DNA of 64,000 nucleotides from Doryteuthis pealeii (GCA_023376005.1 CM042151.1:79117307-79181306); one strand, 5' to 3'. Shown: positions 21,955-34,256, counted from the stretch's first letter. Translations and numbers: made by a program. The notes: generated by a model not told the origin, from the sequence alone.

Positions 21955-22045
21955 GCATCTAGACTCACAGATCCATTAAAACTGAATAGTGAATTCGATC
22001 CTCACTGGGTGCCACATACTTATAACTTTGTGTCACCTACAGACA
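21955..22045 (+). mobile_element. R3 SINE fragment
   Basis: Contains gactcacagatccattaaaactgaatagtg and a B-box-like aattcgatcctc, followed by gggtgccacatact as in 52225-52345. Confidence 0.6.
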
Positions 22046-22089
22046 AAAGATGAATAAATACAAGCTAACATATCTGACTGATTATATAT

Positions 22090-22375
22090 ATTCACCCACT
22101 CCTCCACATGAGCAGGATGTGACACACGGTAAATTTCTTAAGCAAAGTTTAACAAATTTGAATTCAGAGTTTTCCTTCTCCTAGACTGATTGCCTAACCA
22201 ATATTAAAGTGCCAAGTCTACCCTACTAGTTACCCATAACTGGAGGGAGAGTAGATGCATATCTTTCCCAAAGGTATTAGTGCTATATGAAATTTAAACA
22301 GCCTTATCCAGGATTTGAAATCGGGTTGACAATTCCATTTCCTACAACTCTAACCATTAGAACATGCGCCTTATT
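22090..22375 (-). mobile_element. R2 SINE, copy 2
   Basis: Same order as 12118-12445: ctccacatgagcaggatgtg at the left, catcc-aggatttgaaat (B box, reversed) and ctaaccattaga at the right. Confidence 0.75.
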
Positions 22376-22639
22376 TGAAATATAGAAACAATACATTTCC
22401 CTTGCATCAATATTGCCTGTAAAATTCTGACAATATACAAAGCTCAATATCAACACCACATTTCATAATGGAATTGAAAATTGAAAATAACAATATACAA
22501 ATAAAATATATAGCAAAATAACTGTCAGAATGCAATAGAAATATTTTTTTTTAAAATGCTATCATAATCTGTTGGTGGATAGCAAGTATTGTTTCACTGT
22601 CATACACCACTCCGCCTCAATCATTTGGTTGACTCATTT

Positions 22640-23560
22640 AATGAGGGTGAAACTGAGTGATTTTTTAATTATTTTTAAAAATATTAAAAAATTCCGGTTG
22701 TACTTTTTTGGTACACCTGTACACTTACTCCATTCGATACAATAAACAATGTCAGAAAAAAAAAAAACAAGAAAAAAACAAACAGAGTTGTTACAAAGAA
22801 AAACAGTTAATACAAAGATCAAATTATCCGATTGAGAAAAATTACTCACCGTTATCTTGAAAATAAGTAAAAACAGTCAGCTTTTATTTTTTACAACTCT
22901 ACTGGGTCAGTTTCTTTATTGATATTTTTTAACAGAATTCTGTATTCATGGTTCTTTTACTAAAAAAGTCCGGTAAAGAAACTTTTAAAAATCTTCTGGT
23001 ATAATTATTCAGACTCTTATCTTTATAGAAAAAAATTAAAAATCGTTTTTTTATCGGTTCATTTTTTTTCAGATTTAATAAAATCTAATAAGGGGGAGGT
23101 CAACCTCACTTCCACTCATTTTATCTTATGAAATCAGAAAAATAAACTGACAAAAAACGATTTTTACTTTTTCCTATAAAGATAAGAGTCTGAATGATTA
23201 TATCAGAAGAACCATGAATATAAAATTCTGCTAAAAAATATCAATAAAGAAACTGACCCTGTTCTAATAAAAAAAACGGACTGTTTTACTTATTTTTCAA
23301 GATAACGGTGAATAATTTTTTCACAATCGGATAATTTGATCTTTGAATTATAGGTACCACCAATCAGTTTAGGTCATCTTGAATAAAACAGAAATAAATA
23401 TTTCCGAACTTTGTTTATCAAAATCTCGTAAAAAACAATTAGAGATCGTACGTACAGGGTTGTTACAAAGAAAAATAGTTAATTCAAAGATCAAATTATT
23501 TGATTGGGAAAAATTACATCGTTATCTTAAAAAATAAACAAACCTATCCGTATTACATGC
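22640..23560. repeat. Family X repeats, both orientations
   Basis: Contains atgaacagagttgttacaaag, the agagtctgaatgatt block, the aactgaccctgtt block and caagataacggtgaa in direct and inverted order, with taggtaccaccaat near 23350. Probably two X copies facing each other. Confidence 0.6.
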
Positions 23561-24399
23561 GAAAGGGTAATTTTCAGGCCACAATTTAAACAGAAAAAAA
23601 TACATATTATTACCCTCTTACAGTTATGAACCTAAGTACAGATGGGTGTAACGGACAAACCGTTTTAGCCAAAAATTTTCTATTAAAATGAATAAAATCT
23701 TTAAAAACTTTAATATTACAATTTACTATTAAAATGAATAAAAACTTGAAAAAATTTAATCTTAAAATTTCACAGTGAAATTGACGTTAAAAAATGTCTT
23801 CGGTTTTAGTATTAATTTTTAAAATCGATAATAAAATGAAAATTTGAATATTTTTTCTAAGAGAAAAACTGATAAAATCATCAATATATACTTTTTATTC
23901 TAATTGGTCGAAAAATTTAAATAAAATAATTTTTTACGCTAACAAAAACAAACTTTGGTTACTGAGAAGCGTCTCGTCTCTTTGCATAAAAACAAAACAA
24001 ATAAGTCAGTTTTGCTCTTCCATATATTCTAAGAATCACACATTAATATTCAACAATAAAAATTACAAATTCTTTTAAAAATATTAATTGAGCTCGGATC
24101 GGACCAATGTTTAGTTCACCTGAATTGTAAAATTCATATTTTAAAATATCCGTGAAAAATTCGATTTTTTGACGCAGGAAAAAAAAAAATTTAATTTATT
24201 TCACACAGAAAATAAAAATATTTAATCACACAAAAGATTGAAAATTTTTTTAAAATTAATTTCTTAAAAAAAAAAAAAATTTTTTTTGACAATTTAATAG
24301 AATATAGTACATACCAATTACAAAAGCAAAAAAAGTTTTCAAATATTAATATTATGACATTTTTTTTCACTTTTTATTTCAGATTTCATTAATTTTTCC
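23561..24399. other. AT-rich non-coding DNA
   Basis: Very AT-rich, with long A and T runs. No gene seen. Confidence 0.45.
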
Positions 24400-24975
24400 T
24401 AAAAAAACTACGCCTCGTACATTCATACAATTTCCTTGATATAGTTATTCAGCCTCTTATCTTTATAGAAAAAAAGTTTTTTAAAATTTCTGTCGCGTCA
24501 TTTTTTTTATCTCATAAAATAAAATGGGGGGGGGGATAGACCTCGTAATAAATATTTCACCTAATATATTTTAGAAAAAAACTATTTCAGATGTATTTAC
24601 ATCCAATGGTAAACATTTATGGAAATTTTCGTGAAAATCAGATTATTAATTGATTTTTCCTAGAATTTTTTTAAAATCCTCTTATCGTAACTTGTTTTTA
24701 GCTATGTTAAATTTCAGTTGATTTAACAGTGCAAAAATGAAAACATTGTTTTTCAATCATAATTTTCATTATTTCCGTATGCTGAAAATTTTTTTTTTAA
24801 TCATCAAGAGTTTATTTTATGTTTTTTCTTTCGAATGGAAAAAAAACTTTTCAAAATATTAAATTTTCTGCAAGTTTCATTGTGTTAAATATAGGGGGGG
24901 GGGGTAAATTTCACAGGGTCAAATTGGTGGTACCTATTGAATTAACTGTTTTTCTTTGTAACAACCCAAAAACCT
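24400..24975 (-). repeat. Family X dispersed repeat, reverse copy
   Basis: Reverse of 5900-6300: ttgtttttagctatgttaaa, tttctttcgaatgg, ataggggggggggtaaattt and attggtggtaccta in this order. Confidence 0.7.
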
Positions 24976-25029
24976 CCATGTAGAATTAGATTTTGTTTAC
25001 ATTTTTTCAAAGCGGTTTGTTGGTAGTTG

Positions 25030-26960
25030 CACTTTTTCAAAATAACTTAATCACATGAACAGTGTGTGTGTGTGTGTGTGTGCGTGTGTGTGTGTAAATG
25101 CGAAATAAATTATTTACTTTTGAACAACTTTCTCATATCTCCCAGCAACGCGCTTCCGAATTTTTCAGATTTTTTAAAAGAAATGCTCCCTTGAAATTAG
25201 CAGCAAGAGCCATTATTATTGGGGGAAAAGTTAATTCATTGCTTAAAAAACATTCATTGAGAAATATTTATTGAAAAATACCCAAAATAATTTATTGTAA
25301 AAAACGTTTTGTTTTTTGTTTTTTTATTATTCTCTTACTATCCTTTTCATTGAAAAAAAATTATTAAGAATTTTATAAAATAAAGAAAAAAGTAGAACCT
25401 GAGACTTTTCGAGATTTAAACAAAATTAAGAATTCAAATGAAAAACAAGTTTATTTTCCCGAAAAAAAAAAAGCAGATTTTTAAAAAAAAGTAGATTTTT
25501 TTAAAACAGCGTACTAGGCTGGCTCCTGCAGCTAAACTGAAGGGAGCATTCCTTAAAAGAAAGGTGAAAAATTGGCAGTGCGTTGTTTGAAGATAACCGA
25601 CATTAATCGTATTTTCAACTTACCTTTGAGTAGGCAATTGAATAATTGTCATGAAAAAAATGTTAATAAAAATAACGGCATGTATATCTCTCCCTCATTC
25701 GTTTGCGGTTTGCTTGAAGTTTTCTTTATCTACAGATTCTTTAAATGTAAATTCTACACAATTTCTGTATTATTTTGTGTTTTGTTTCGTCTGATTCATT
25801 ACAAGATGTTAAAGTTTATATGAATGACACAAAGAAAACAGCGTGAAGAAATGGTAAACGACTGTGTAAACGTTATGTTTATCTTAAAGAAAATTATATT
25901 GAACGGTGTTATATATACTTTTGTCCCTTGTGAAAAAATGTACGATAAAGACTTAGATTTGTTATGTTTTGTTTTGTGTGTTTGTTTTTTTTTTTTTGTT
26001 TTGTTGTTGTTTTTTGTTTGTTTTTTTGCTTTTTTTTACATTTTAGTTCACAAAAATATCTAATTTTAATGTAAATAAATGATAGCGTGCATTGACATGA
26101 ATAAATTTGAGGTTAGGAAATTGCGTCCATTGTACACTAGGGACCGACGTCCAATCTGACGTGTAAAATTTATTCCCCACCCCCTATTTAACACAATGAA
26201 ACTTGAATAAAGGTTAATATTATCTTGAGAATTTTTAGACCATTCAAAAGAAGAAACATAAAAAAACTCCCGATGATTTTTTAAAAAAAATTCAGCTCAT
26301 GGAAATAATAAAAATTATGAACAAAAACAATGTTTACATTTTCGTACCGTTTAAATTGAAATGTAGCCAAAAACAAGTTTCGACTAGACTCTAGTCGTAA
26401 CATGTTTTTGGCTACGTTAAATTTCAATTGATTTAACGGTACGAAAATGCAGTTTGTATTTGCTTGCTTTCTTCTTTTTTTAATTCTATGAAATATTGAT
26501 TAATAATCCTATTTTCACGAAAATTTCCATATTTATTTACTTTTCATGAGAATGTTTGAAATAGTTTTTGTTTTTTTTCTAAAAATGTATTCGGGGAATT
26601 CTTCTTTTTTTTTACGAGGTCTACCTCCCCAACCCCCAATTTTATTTTATGAAATCCGAAAAAATGAACACACAATAAACAATTTTTACTTTTTTTCTAT
26701 AAAGAAGAGTCTGAATAATTCAGAAGATTTTTATAATTTCTATACGGGAGTTTGTTGGTTTTTTGGGGTTTTTTTTAGTAAAAGAACCATGAATACAGAA
26801 TTCTGCTAAAAAGTCAATAAAGAAATTAGCCCTGTTGTAAAAAAAAAAAAAAACGGAGTGTTTTACTTATTTTTAAAGATAACGATGAGTAATTTTTCCA
26901 CAATCAGATAATTTGATCTTTGAATTAACTGTTTACTTTTGGGTTTTTTTTTGTAACAAT
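25030..26960 (+). repeat. Segmental duplication, copy A
   Basis: Aligns by eye with copy B (27130-30160). Shared blocks in order: the (GT)n tract (25064-25095), cccttgaaattag-agcaagag, ggggaaaag, aacctgagacttttcgagat, 'cgtactaggctggctcctgc', gcatgtatatctctccctc, gaatgacacaaagaaaacagc, aggttaggaaattgcgt, then family X. Neither copy has a conserved open frame, so open frames at 25572-26063 are not supported as genes. Confidence 0.8.
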
Positions 26961-27129
26961 TCTTTATGTTCGTTACTTTTTTTTTTTTTTTTTTGCGAGA
27001 TTTAAAAATAAAAGTTTTAAAAATATTCACGTTTCTTCCTTCAATATAGTCTAAACTGATCACCTGATGTATTTTGGTGGGACCTAGCGTACAACCGTTC
27101 AAAAAATTATGACACAAAAACTTCCATGG

Positions 27130-30100
27130 AGAAGTAGTTGTAGTTTTTCAAAATTATTTAATCACATAAACAGTGTGTGTGTGTGTGTGTGTGTGTGTGT
27201 TGTGTGTGTGTGTAAAGGCGAAATGATTTAATAATTTTCTCGTACACTCGATATTAGGTTATCTTCCAGCAACGCACTTCCGGATTTTTCAGCTTATCTT
27301 TTTTTCTTCTTTTTTTAAGAAATACACCCTTGAAATTAGTAGCAAGAGACATTATTATTGGGGGAAAAGGGTTAAACTCGCAAATCGTAGTCAAAATTAA
27401 AACGGAAACTTATTTGGTCGTGATCCATGACAGTTTAACTACAGTTGTACTGTATGAATTAACTTTTTGTTGGATCGGGTTATGGTTAAGGAAAACAAAT
27501 TACTATACATTTAATTAACCATTGAAATTAATTATTGAATCCAACGGTAGACACATTAGTCTCAGTTGTTTGTGTTAGTATTGCAATGTATAATTTCAAT
27601 TAAACTTGGTTTTAAAAAATCATTTTTCAACATTAAATGTACTAGCAAATATATGCACCCTCCGGGTGCAAGTATTTTAGTTAAATTTTATAATAAAATA
27701 TGATATTAAATTAGAAAGGCTAATGAAACTGAATAAGAATGTAGATAAAAAGATTTTGAACAGAGGGGGTATGATTGAAAAATAGAACAACTTTGAAACT
27801 AACTCTTCCATCATTTTCCGTTACTCCCGTCTTTCATTTGTAAATTTTCCTAATTAAACTGTTTAGTTAAAATAGGAAGTAAAGAATAATATTACAGTTA
27901 TTTCTTCTTGTTAAGGGATTTCTCTTAAGATTTATTGAAGAGATTTTTGCTCATATTCATTAAGATAAAACCAAACAATTAGAATTCGATAATACTAAGC
28001 ATATATTTATTAAAATCAATTTTTTAAGATCAATATGCAAATTAGCCTTCCCATTCATACTGTAAACCTCTATTTTGTTGTATATATAAATACAATTGCA
28101 GGTTATTAGTATGTAGATATAGTCAACAGTGTAAGTAATGTAAAACAATTTTATTAATAATTGAGGTTTAAATAAAAATAAAATCATGGAGAATATGATG
28201 TAAATAACTAAAGGAATTGTGACTTGTATAGTAATATAGTTTCGGTTACAGACAGACAAACCCACAATCTCCATTATAATAAGATAGTAATTTGTTTTTT
28301 GTTGTTGTGTTTTTTGTTTTTTGGGGTTTTTTTTTTAAAGTAATACGTAATTAAAAACAACATTAATCTCCAAACCTCTAAACCCAATTCGCAAAAAGGT
28401 TCATTCATACACAGTAGTTAAACTGTCATGGATCACCACCAAATAAGTTTCCGTTTGAATTTTGACGACGATTTGCAAGTTTAACCGAAAAAATTCATTC
28501 ATTCCTTAAAAAAACATTCATATTTATTGAAAAATATTTATTGAAAAATGACCAAAATAATTTATTGTAAAAAACGATTTTTTTTTAAAATTCTCTTACT
28601 ATTCTTTTCATAGAAAAAAAATATTAAGAATTTTATAAAATAAAGAAAAAAGTAGAACCTGAGACTTTTCGAGATTTAAACAAAATTATTTAAGAATTCA
28701 AATGAAAAACAAGTTTATTTTCTCGAAAAAAAAAAGCAGATTAAAAGAAAACGTACTAGGCTGGCTCCTGCAGCTAAACTGAAGGGAGCATTACCTTAAA
28801 AAAATGGCATTAATTGTATTTTCAACTTACCTTTTAGTAGGGAATTAAATAATTGTCATGAAACAAAATGTTAATAAAAATAACGGCATGTATATCTCTC
28901 CCTCTTTTCTTTGCGGTTTGCTTGAAATTTTCTTTATCTACAGATTCTTTAAATGTAGATTCTACACAATTTCTGTATTATTTTTTGTTTTGTTTCTTCT
29001 GGTTCATTACAAGATGTTAAAGTTTATATGAATGACACAAAGAAAACAGCGTGAAGAAATGGGAAAAGGCATGGTTTAAACCTCAAGTTTATCCTAAATA
29101 GCGGTGTTATATATACTTTTGTCCCCTGTGAAAAAATGTACGACAAAGGCTTTTAAATTTTTTGATTTTTATTTATTTATTTTTTTACACTTTAGCTCCC
29201 AAAAATATCTCATTTTAATGTAAATGAACCATAGCCTGCCTTGACATGAATAAATTTGAGGTTAGGAAATTGCGTTCATTGTACACTAGGGACCGATGTC
29301 CAATCTGACGTGTAAAATGTATCCCCCCCCCCCCATATTTAACACAAAGAAACTTGAATAACGGTTAATAATATTAAATTTTTTTTAAAAATCATCGGGA
29401 GTTTTTTTTTATGTTTCTTTTGAATGGTCTAAAAATTCTCAAGATAATATTAAGTTAATATTATCTTGAGAATTTTTAGACCATTCAAAAGAAACATAAA
29501 AAAAAACTCCTGATGATTTTTTTTTAAATTTCAACTCATGGAAATGATAAAAATTATGAACAAAAACAATGTTTACATTTTCGTACTTAACGGTACAGTT
29601 AAAATTTAACGTAGACAAAAACAAGTTACGACTAAACCCTAGTTGTAACTTGTTTTTGGCTACGTTAAATTTCATTTGATTTAACGGTACGAAAATACTG
29701 TTTTTTTGTTTTTTTTAATTCTATGAAAAATCAATTAATAATCCGATTTTCACAAAAATGTTTGAAATAGGTTTTTTTCTAAAATATATTTGGGAAATTT
29801 TTTTTTTTTTTACAAGGCCTACCTCCCCAACCCCGAATTTTATTTTATGAAATCTGAAAAAATGAACACACAAAAAAACAATTTTTTTTTTTTTTCTATG
29901 AAGATAAGAGTCTGAATAATTCAAAAAGATTTTTTATAAGTTTCCATACTGGAGTTTTTAGGGGTATTTTTAGTAAAAGAACCACGAATACAGAATTCTG
30001 CTAAAAATATCAATAAAGAAACTGACCCTGTTCTAATTAAAAAAAAACATTTTTTTAAACGGACTGTTTTACTTATTTTAAAAGATAACGGTGAGTAATT

Positions 30101-30160
30101 TTTCCACAATCAGATAATTTGATATTTGAATTAACTATTTTTCTTTGTAACAATTCTTTG
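27130..30160 (+). repeat. Segmental duplication, copy B
   Basis: Same block order as copy A: (GT)n at 27173-27212, the ggggaaaag site at 27361-27370, 'cgtactaggctggctcctgc' near 28753, family X from about 29300. Copy B is longer mainly because of the TIR element at 27369-28486. It also contains a local hairpin (about 29380-29500). Confidence 0.8.
27369..28486. mobile_element. TIR transposon inserted in copy B (~1.1 kb), non-autonomous
   Basis: About 85-base inverted ends: ggttaaactcgcaaatcg ... gtgatccatgacagtttaac on the left and the reverse on the right ending gcaagtttaacc. Copy A has the uninterrupted site ggggaaaagttaattcatt. The flanks ggaaaa and gaaaa may be a short target duplication. 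The interior (about 900 bases) is AT-rich with no transposase. Confidence 0.85.
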
Positions 30161-30739
30161 TGTTCGTTAGTTTTTTTGTTTTTGTTTTTTTTTTTTTTTA
30201 GATTTAAAAAAAAAGTTCAAAAATATTTATGTTTCTGCTTTCATTGTAGCATAAATTGCTCCCGTTCACATTTTCGCACTGTTAAATCAATTGAAATTTA
30301 ACGTAGCCAAAAACAAGTTATAATTACCGGCTTTCTAAAAAATTCTATGAAAAATTAATTAAGAGTCAAATTTTCACAAAAATTTTGATGCCTATTCACC
30401 TTTTGATGAAATTATTTCTAAAATAGGTTTTTCCTAAAATGTATTAGGGTAAATATTTTAATTTTTTTTGTTTTTTTATTGTTACTTCTTAGGAAATAAT
30501 TAAATTCCCTAACAAAAAGAATATTCATGTTGTGCTGACAGCATGGATTCCTGTGATTCTCTCTCACCACCCATCCCTATCAGTCATTGCTCTTGGCAAG
30601 TCCTCTTCATAACATCCAGTATCTGTACAGAGCTGATCAATGCAAACATTTTCACAGGGGATTGGTTACAGAGAAAAAAGGTACTTGTCTAAAGGTCTAT
30701 GAAAAGAAAGAGATAGCCATTAAAATCAATTATGTTACT

Positions 30740-31255
30740 AGGGTGAGTCAAAAGTTTTGCAATATTTTGGTACATACTAGTTTGCTGTACCTATATCACA
30801 TGTTCAAGTCATGGAAAGTACCCACTGTTGTTGGTAATATTGTGATTGTTGGTGTGCTGACACATTGTGCATTGCTTCATTGCATGTGTGATTTGAAAGC
30901 TGCACAGATAAACATGCAACATAGTCTAATTCAAGAACTTATGCTTTACGAGTTCAAACTGAGCCATAATCCAAAGGAGGCAAACAAAACCATTAACAGT
31001 AAAATAACCAGATACTTCAAGAATTTTTTCTCAGGTTGCAAGAACTTCAACAATCAGACAAGTTCAGGTCAGCCTAAAACCACGGTTATTGATGCAGTTC
31101 TCCAAAGCAAATTCAAAAAGTATCAGGAAAACTCAGTATATCACAGGCCAGTATGGTTGGTCATCTGTACAACCTTGGAAAAAGCATCCAAAACTGCTGA
31201 ATTGTGCCTTCCATTATCAAAATATTGCAAAACTTTTGATCCATCCTGGTTAATT
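30740..31255 (+). mobile_element. Deleted mariner element (family M1)
   Basis: TIRs gggtgagtcaaaagttttgc (from 30744) and its imperfect inverse gcaaaacttttgatccatcc enclose about 500 bases. The frame within reads as a degenerate mariner helix-turn-helix region: YEFKLSHNPKEA, then FKNFFSGCKNFNNQ-x3-GQPKT, matching the family's FExFRxGDxxLExxxxSGRP order. The catalytic D,D34D domain has been deleted. Confidence 0.8.
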
Positions 31256-31377
31256 TCTTAATTTTTACATCAAAATTCTATTTTGAAATAGAAAAAAAAA
31301 TGCCATATAAACTAATTATTTTGCTAATTTATGATTGATTTACAAATTAAAATTTTACAAACTTAAAAACATTTTAA

Positions 31378-32113
31378 TGAAATTAATACAAGACAAAAAG
31401 GCGCAGAGTATAAAATACAAAAAGCAAGTTTCAAATACTTTCATTTGAAATTCATAAAGTAATCAATGCAGGCTTAAATCAATATTCACAATCAGGGCAA
31501 ACCAACTTGGTGGCCCCGAATGGGTGGTTTTTCAGCAGTACTCTGTACAGAGCTTAAGATTAACAATGTCCCATTTTCCTGGGGATAACATAATATGAAA
31601 AGCAGATTTGTCTCATATTAACAGAAACTTCATTATTTTATAAAGAAATTGTAAGGATTTTTATTTATTTTTGCACTGCTACATTATGCAACTTTTATAA
31701 AGAAAACAAATCTTGTGCTGATTTTAAAAATTACAGCAATGAAATTAATACAAGACAAAAAAATATAAAAAATACAAAAAACAGGTTTCAAATATTTTTA
31801 TTTGAAATTTATAAAATAATCAATCAAGGCTTAAATTAATATTCACTGTTGCAGATAACAATCAGGGCAGACCAACTTGGTGGCCATGGAAGGGTGGGTT
31901 TCCGCAGTGCTTTGTGAAGAACTTAAGAATAATGATGTGCCTTTGTCCAGGATATAACAGAAATATGATATGAAAAGCAGATTTGTCTCATGTTAACAGA
32001 AACTTCATCATTTTATAAAGAAATTGTAAAGGTTTTTATTTATTTTTGCACTGCCACATTATTCAACTTTTATCAAGAAAAAAAATCTTGTGCTGATTTT
32101 AAAAATTACAACA
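31378..32113. repeat. Two-copy tandem duplication (~365 bp unit)
   Basis: Units start 'gaaattaatacaagacaaaa' at about 31378 and 31739 and share tttgaaat-cataaa, ccaacttggtggcc and gcagatttgtctcat. They differ by scattered changes and small indels, so this is an older duplication than the 751-1377 satellite. No gene. Confidence 0.9.
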
Positions 32114-32204
32114 AGAAATTGTTAAGATGGAATGATCCATTATGGCATGTCTCTAATTTGTATGTAGAAACATTGTAGCTGTCACTGTAGTGATGAGTCA
32201 AACT

Positions 32205-32540
32205 TACCTGACTCAAAGCGTCCTCGGTGCCTGGCCTGCAAAATGAGCCATGGCAGAAGAAGGAATTTAGTTGGGGTGGTATGCCACTGTACCCACTCTG
32301 AGTAAGAAGTGTCAAGAAGTTGGAGGGGGCAGAGTGGACTTTTTATAGAGGTTGCAAGGCATTATGGGTGACAATCCATGGTGCATTGCAACTTTTGTTT
32401 GGCTATAAAAGCAACCCATTTTTGTCTGAACGGCAGAATTGCATTTTTGTTCTTCAGTAACAGAATGTCTAGGAAGAGGAAGAGGAAAAGAAAGAGAAGC
32501 TGGTGAACAATTTTCAGTCACTTTAGTGTGCACCAATAAT
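32205..32540 (-). other. Candidate first exon on minus strand
   Basis: A GC-richer patch whose minus strand ends in gagtcag|gtaagtttg, a full-consensus donor near 32205, preceded by open frames. ZNF-4 is the next minus-strand gene downstream and needs an upstream exon, so this could be its first exon 12 kb away. This is inference from one splice consensus only. Confidence 0.25.
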
Positions 32541-32675
32541 TAGACATATATACTTTTCCCCCTTTTTTATGGGCTCTGATTGAAAGTGATAGTGACTCTT
32601 GTATGTTTTATTATTTGAACTTGGTCTATTTCAGTATATCACAGTGTTTTGAAGTTCAATAAAACCAATGTTCAT
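32403..32675 (+). promoter_or_regulatory. TATA box and AATAAA bracketing a tiny basic ORF
   Basis: gctataaaagc at 32403-32413 is a good TATA box. Sixty bases on, an ATG (32464) opens 13 codons reading MSRKRKRKRKRSW, and caataaaacc at about 32658 is a polyadenylation signal. A short transcript is possible, but the peptide is too short to call and overlaps the minus-strand candidate exon. Confidence 0.3.
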
Positions 32676-32789
32676 TCAAGCATCAGTCAAGTCTTGTGTT
32701 TTAATTTTCCTCACCAGAAGAATTATCAGGGAACTGCTGTGTACATTGTATTCATTTTCAATTTTTCTAGTTGAATTGTTCACATATAT

Positions 32790-32965
32790 AGCATGACATA
32801 ATCCATTATTGTACATTATTAGGTTATAATAAAATTTGTATTTTTTATGAATAAATAATTATATTTTATATGAATAATTATTGTATTTTATATGAATACT
32901 ACTTTATGACTTTATTCTATATGAATACTACTTATAAAACATTCAACAGTATTTCATACATAGAG
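32790..32965 (-). repeat. AT repeat shared with the ZNF-1 leader
   Basis: The reverse complement matches 7795-7925 (attcatataaaatacaataa, ttttattataaccta, gtacaataatggatta). Confidence 0.7.
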
Positions 32966-33194
32966 GCATTGTTAGAAAATGGTATCAGATAATGGTACAA
33001 GATAATGGTAAATAGATAAGTTATCAAAAAAGCCAGCAGACAAAAGAAAGATGAGTCCAAAATCTCTTCCAGTGTGCTAGCTGTAACAGGATATGCTTGA
33101 CCCAGCAATCTGAACTGAGTTCACTAGTTCTAAGTGCTAACAGGTGTCACAAGATGTCCCTCATCTGAGGCAAAAGTAGGGGTGAAGTGTTCTG

Positions 33195-33560
33195 TTTGGT
33201 TTAATTTTTTTTTTTGGTTTGTTTTGTTTTACGGCACATCAACCTCAGTGGGTCATTTAATGCCGATAAAGTTTTGAAATAAATCAATTCTTAATTGATA
33301 ATACAATTTTTTTATAAATACATTTTTCTATTAACCCATAAATGGGACCCTAACAGGTACTACCACTCCGCGTCAGAGTGGACCAGGGAGCAATGGTGAT
33401 GAATGGGGTGCTCCACATTCCCCAAACCTCCAAAACTGGAACCTCACCATCAGATAGAGTTTAACGTCATTTGCAGGACATGTAAATCCGCAGCCACCGC
33501 CTTCTAGCACCCATATGATAAAAAGAGGTTGGGGCTTGCCATAAGGGGAAGTGTTCTGTG
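33195..33560 (-). repeat. R1 dispersed repeat copy
   Basis: From ggtttgttttgttttacggc through accctaacaggtactacc, gagtttaacgtcatttg and the 'catatgataaaaagaggttg' block: the reverse of 60545-60870. Confidence 0.9.
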
Positions 33561-33567
33561 AACCCTA

Positions 33568-33608
<41 letters not shown>

Positions 33609-33774
33609 ATTTTTGGATGTTTGTTTTATTTAGAAACATTGCTGAATAAAGTATATATTAAATTTTTACTTGAAGGCACTTACAACGCATGTATCGCATA
33701 AAATTCGATACTTTTTCTTATAGAAAATGAACTTGACAAGTGTAATCCCAGCAAAGGATGGCTCGATGTGTAGA

Positions 33775-33820
33775 ATACCGTACAGACTGTTTCGACTTTA
33801 TTAAGTCTCATCAGCGGTAT
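33775..33820 (-). ncRNA. Hammerhead ribozyme, left arm
   Basis: Exact mirror of the right-arm motif; every core position is the same. Predicted cleavage is between 33781 and 33780 on the minus strand. A transcript across the whole palindrome could also fold back and mask both motifs, so activity would depend on which strand and extent is transcribed. Confidence 0.8.
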
Positions 33821-33971
33821 ATACTAACGATTTCCCTCCGACAGAAATCGAAACCGGGACTTCAGCAGACACAGTGAAACACTAGTGAAACACTTTTATC
33901 GCCTCGGCCACAGTACACAGCTGACCATCCTAGCGAAATTAAGATAGAGGCGTGTAGTATCGCTTGACAAG

Positions 33972-34085
33972 CTTAATTTCGCTAGGATGGTCAGCTGTGT
34001 ACTGTGGCCGAGGCGATAAAAGTGTTTCACTAGTGTTTCACTGTGTCTGCTGAAGTCCCGGTTTCGATTTCTGTCGGAGGGAAAT
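33972..34085 (+). promoter_or_regulatory. tRNA-like Pol III promoter region, right arm
   Basis: A-box-like TGGCCGAGGCG at 34005-34015 resembles the Leu/Ser tRNA D-arm (TGGCCGAG...). GGTTTCGATTTC at 34060-34071 is close to the B-box consensus GGTTCGANTCC with one extra T. Spacing of ~45 bases is usual. The mirror copy lies in the left arm. Function inferred from motifs only. Confidence 0.5.
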
Positions 34086-34094
34086 CGTTAGTAT

Positions 34095-34140
34095 ATACCG
34101 CTGATGAGACTTAATAAAGTCGAAACAGTCTGTACGGTAT
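34095..34140 (+). ncRNA. Hammerhead ribozyme, right arm
   Basis: All core elements of a type I hammerhead occur in order. Stem I 3' strand ATACCG (34095-34100); conserved CTGATGA (34101-34107); stem II GACTT/AAGTC (34108-34112, 34117-34121) with loop AATA; conserved GAA (34122-34124); a minimal stem III ACA/TGT (34125-34127, 34131-34133, containing the A15.1-U16.1 pair) with loop GTC; cleavage nucleotide A17 (34134); stem I 5' strand CGGTAT (34135-34140), which pairs with ATACCG over all six bases. Cleavage is predicted between 34134 and 34135. Very short stem III is a known trait of hammerheads in Penelope-like elements and retrozymes, which often work as dimers. Self-cleavage itself is untested. 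Confidence 0.85.
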
Positions 34141-34256
34141 TCTACACATCGAGCCATCCTTTGCTGGGATTACACTTGTCAAGTTCATTTTCTATAAGAA
34201 AAAGTATCGAATTTTATGCGATACATGCATTGTAAGTGCCTTCAAGTAAAAATTTA

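Noticed and set aside
25572..26063. Two adjacent plus-strand open frames as genes
   Set aside because: The duplicated copy B does not keep them open, and they contain long T-run-encoded Phe tracts.
30587..31261. A 224-residue host gene
   Set aside because: Its first third is unrelated DNA fused by chance to a deleted mariner; the recognisable part is transposase sequence between TIRs.
32196..32215. U1 snRNA-like start (acttacctg)
   Set aside because: Only the nine-base splice-complementary motif matches; the rest of U1 is absent. It reads better as a minus-strand splice donor.
32464..32505. Possible protamine-like gene (MSRKRKRKRKRSW)
   Set aside because: Thirteen codons only, no homologue recognised. 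Kept only as a weak note because of the TATA and AATAAA around it.
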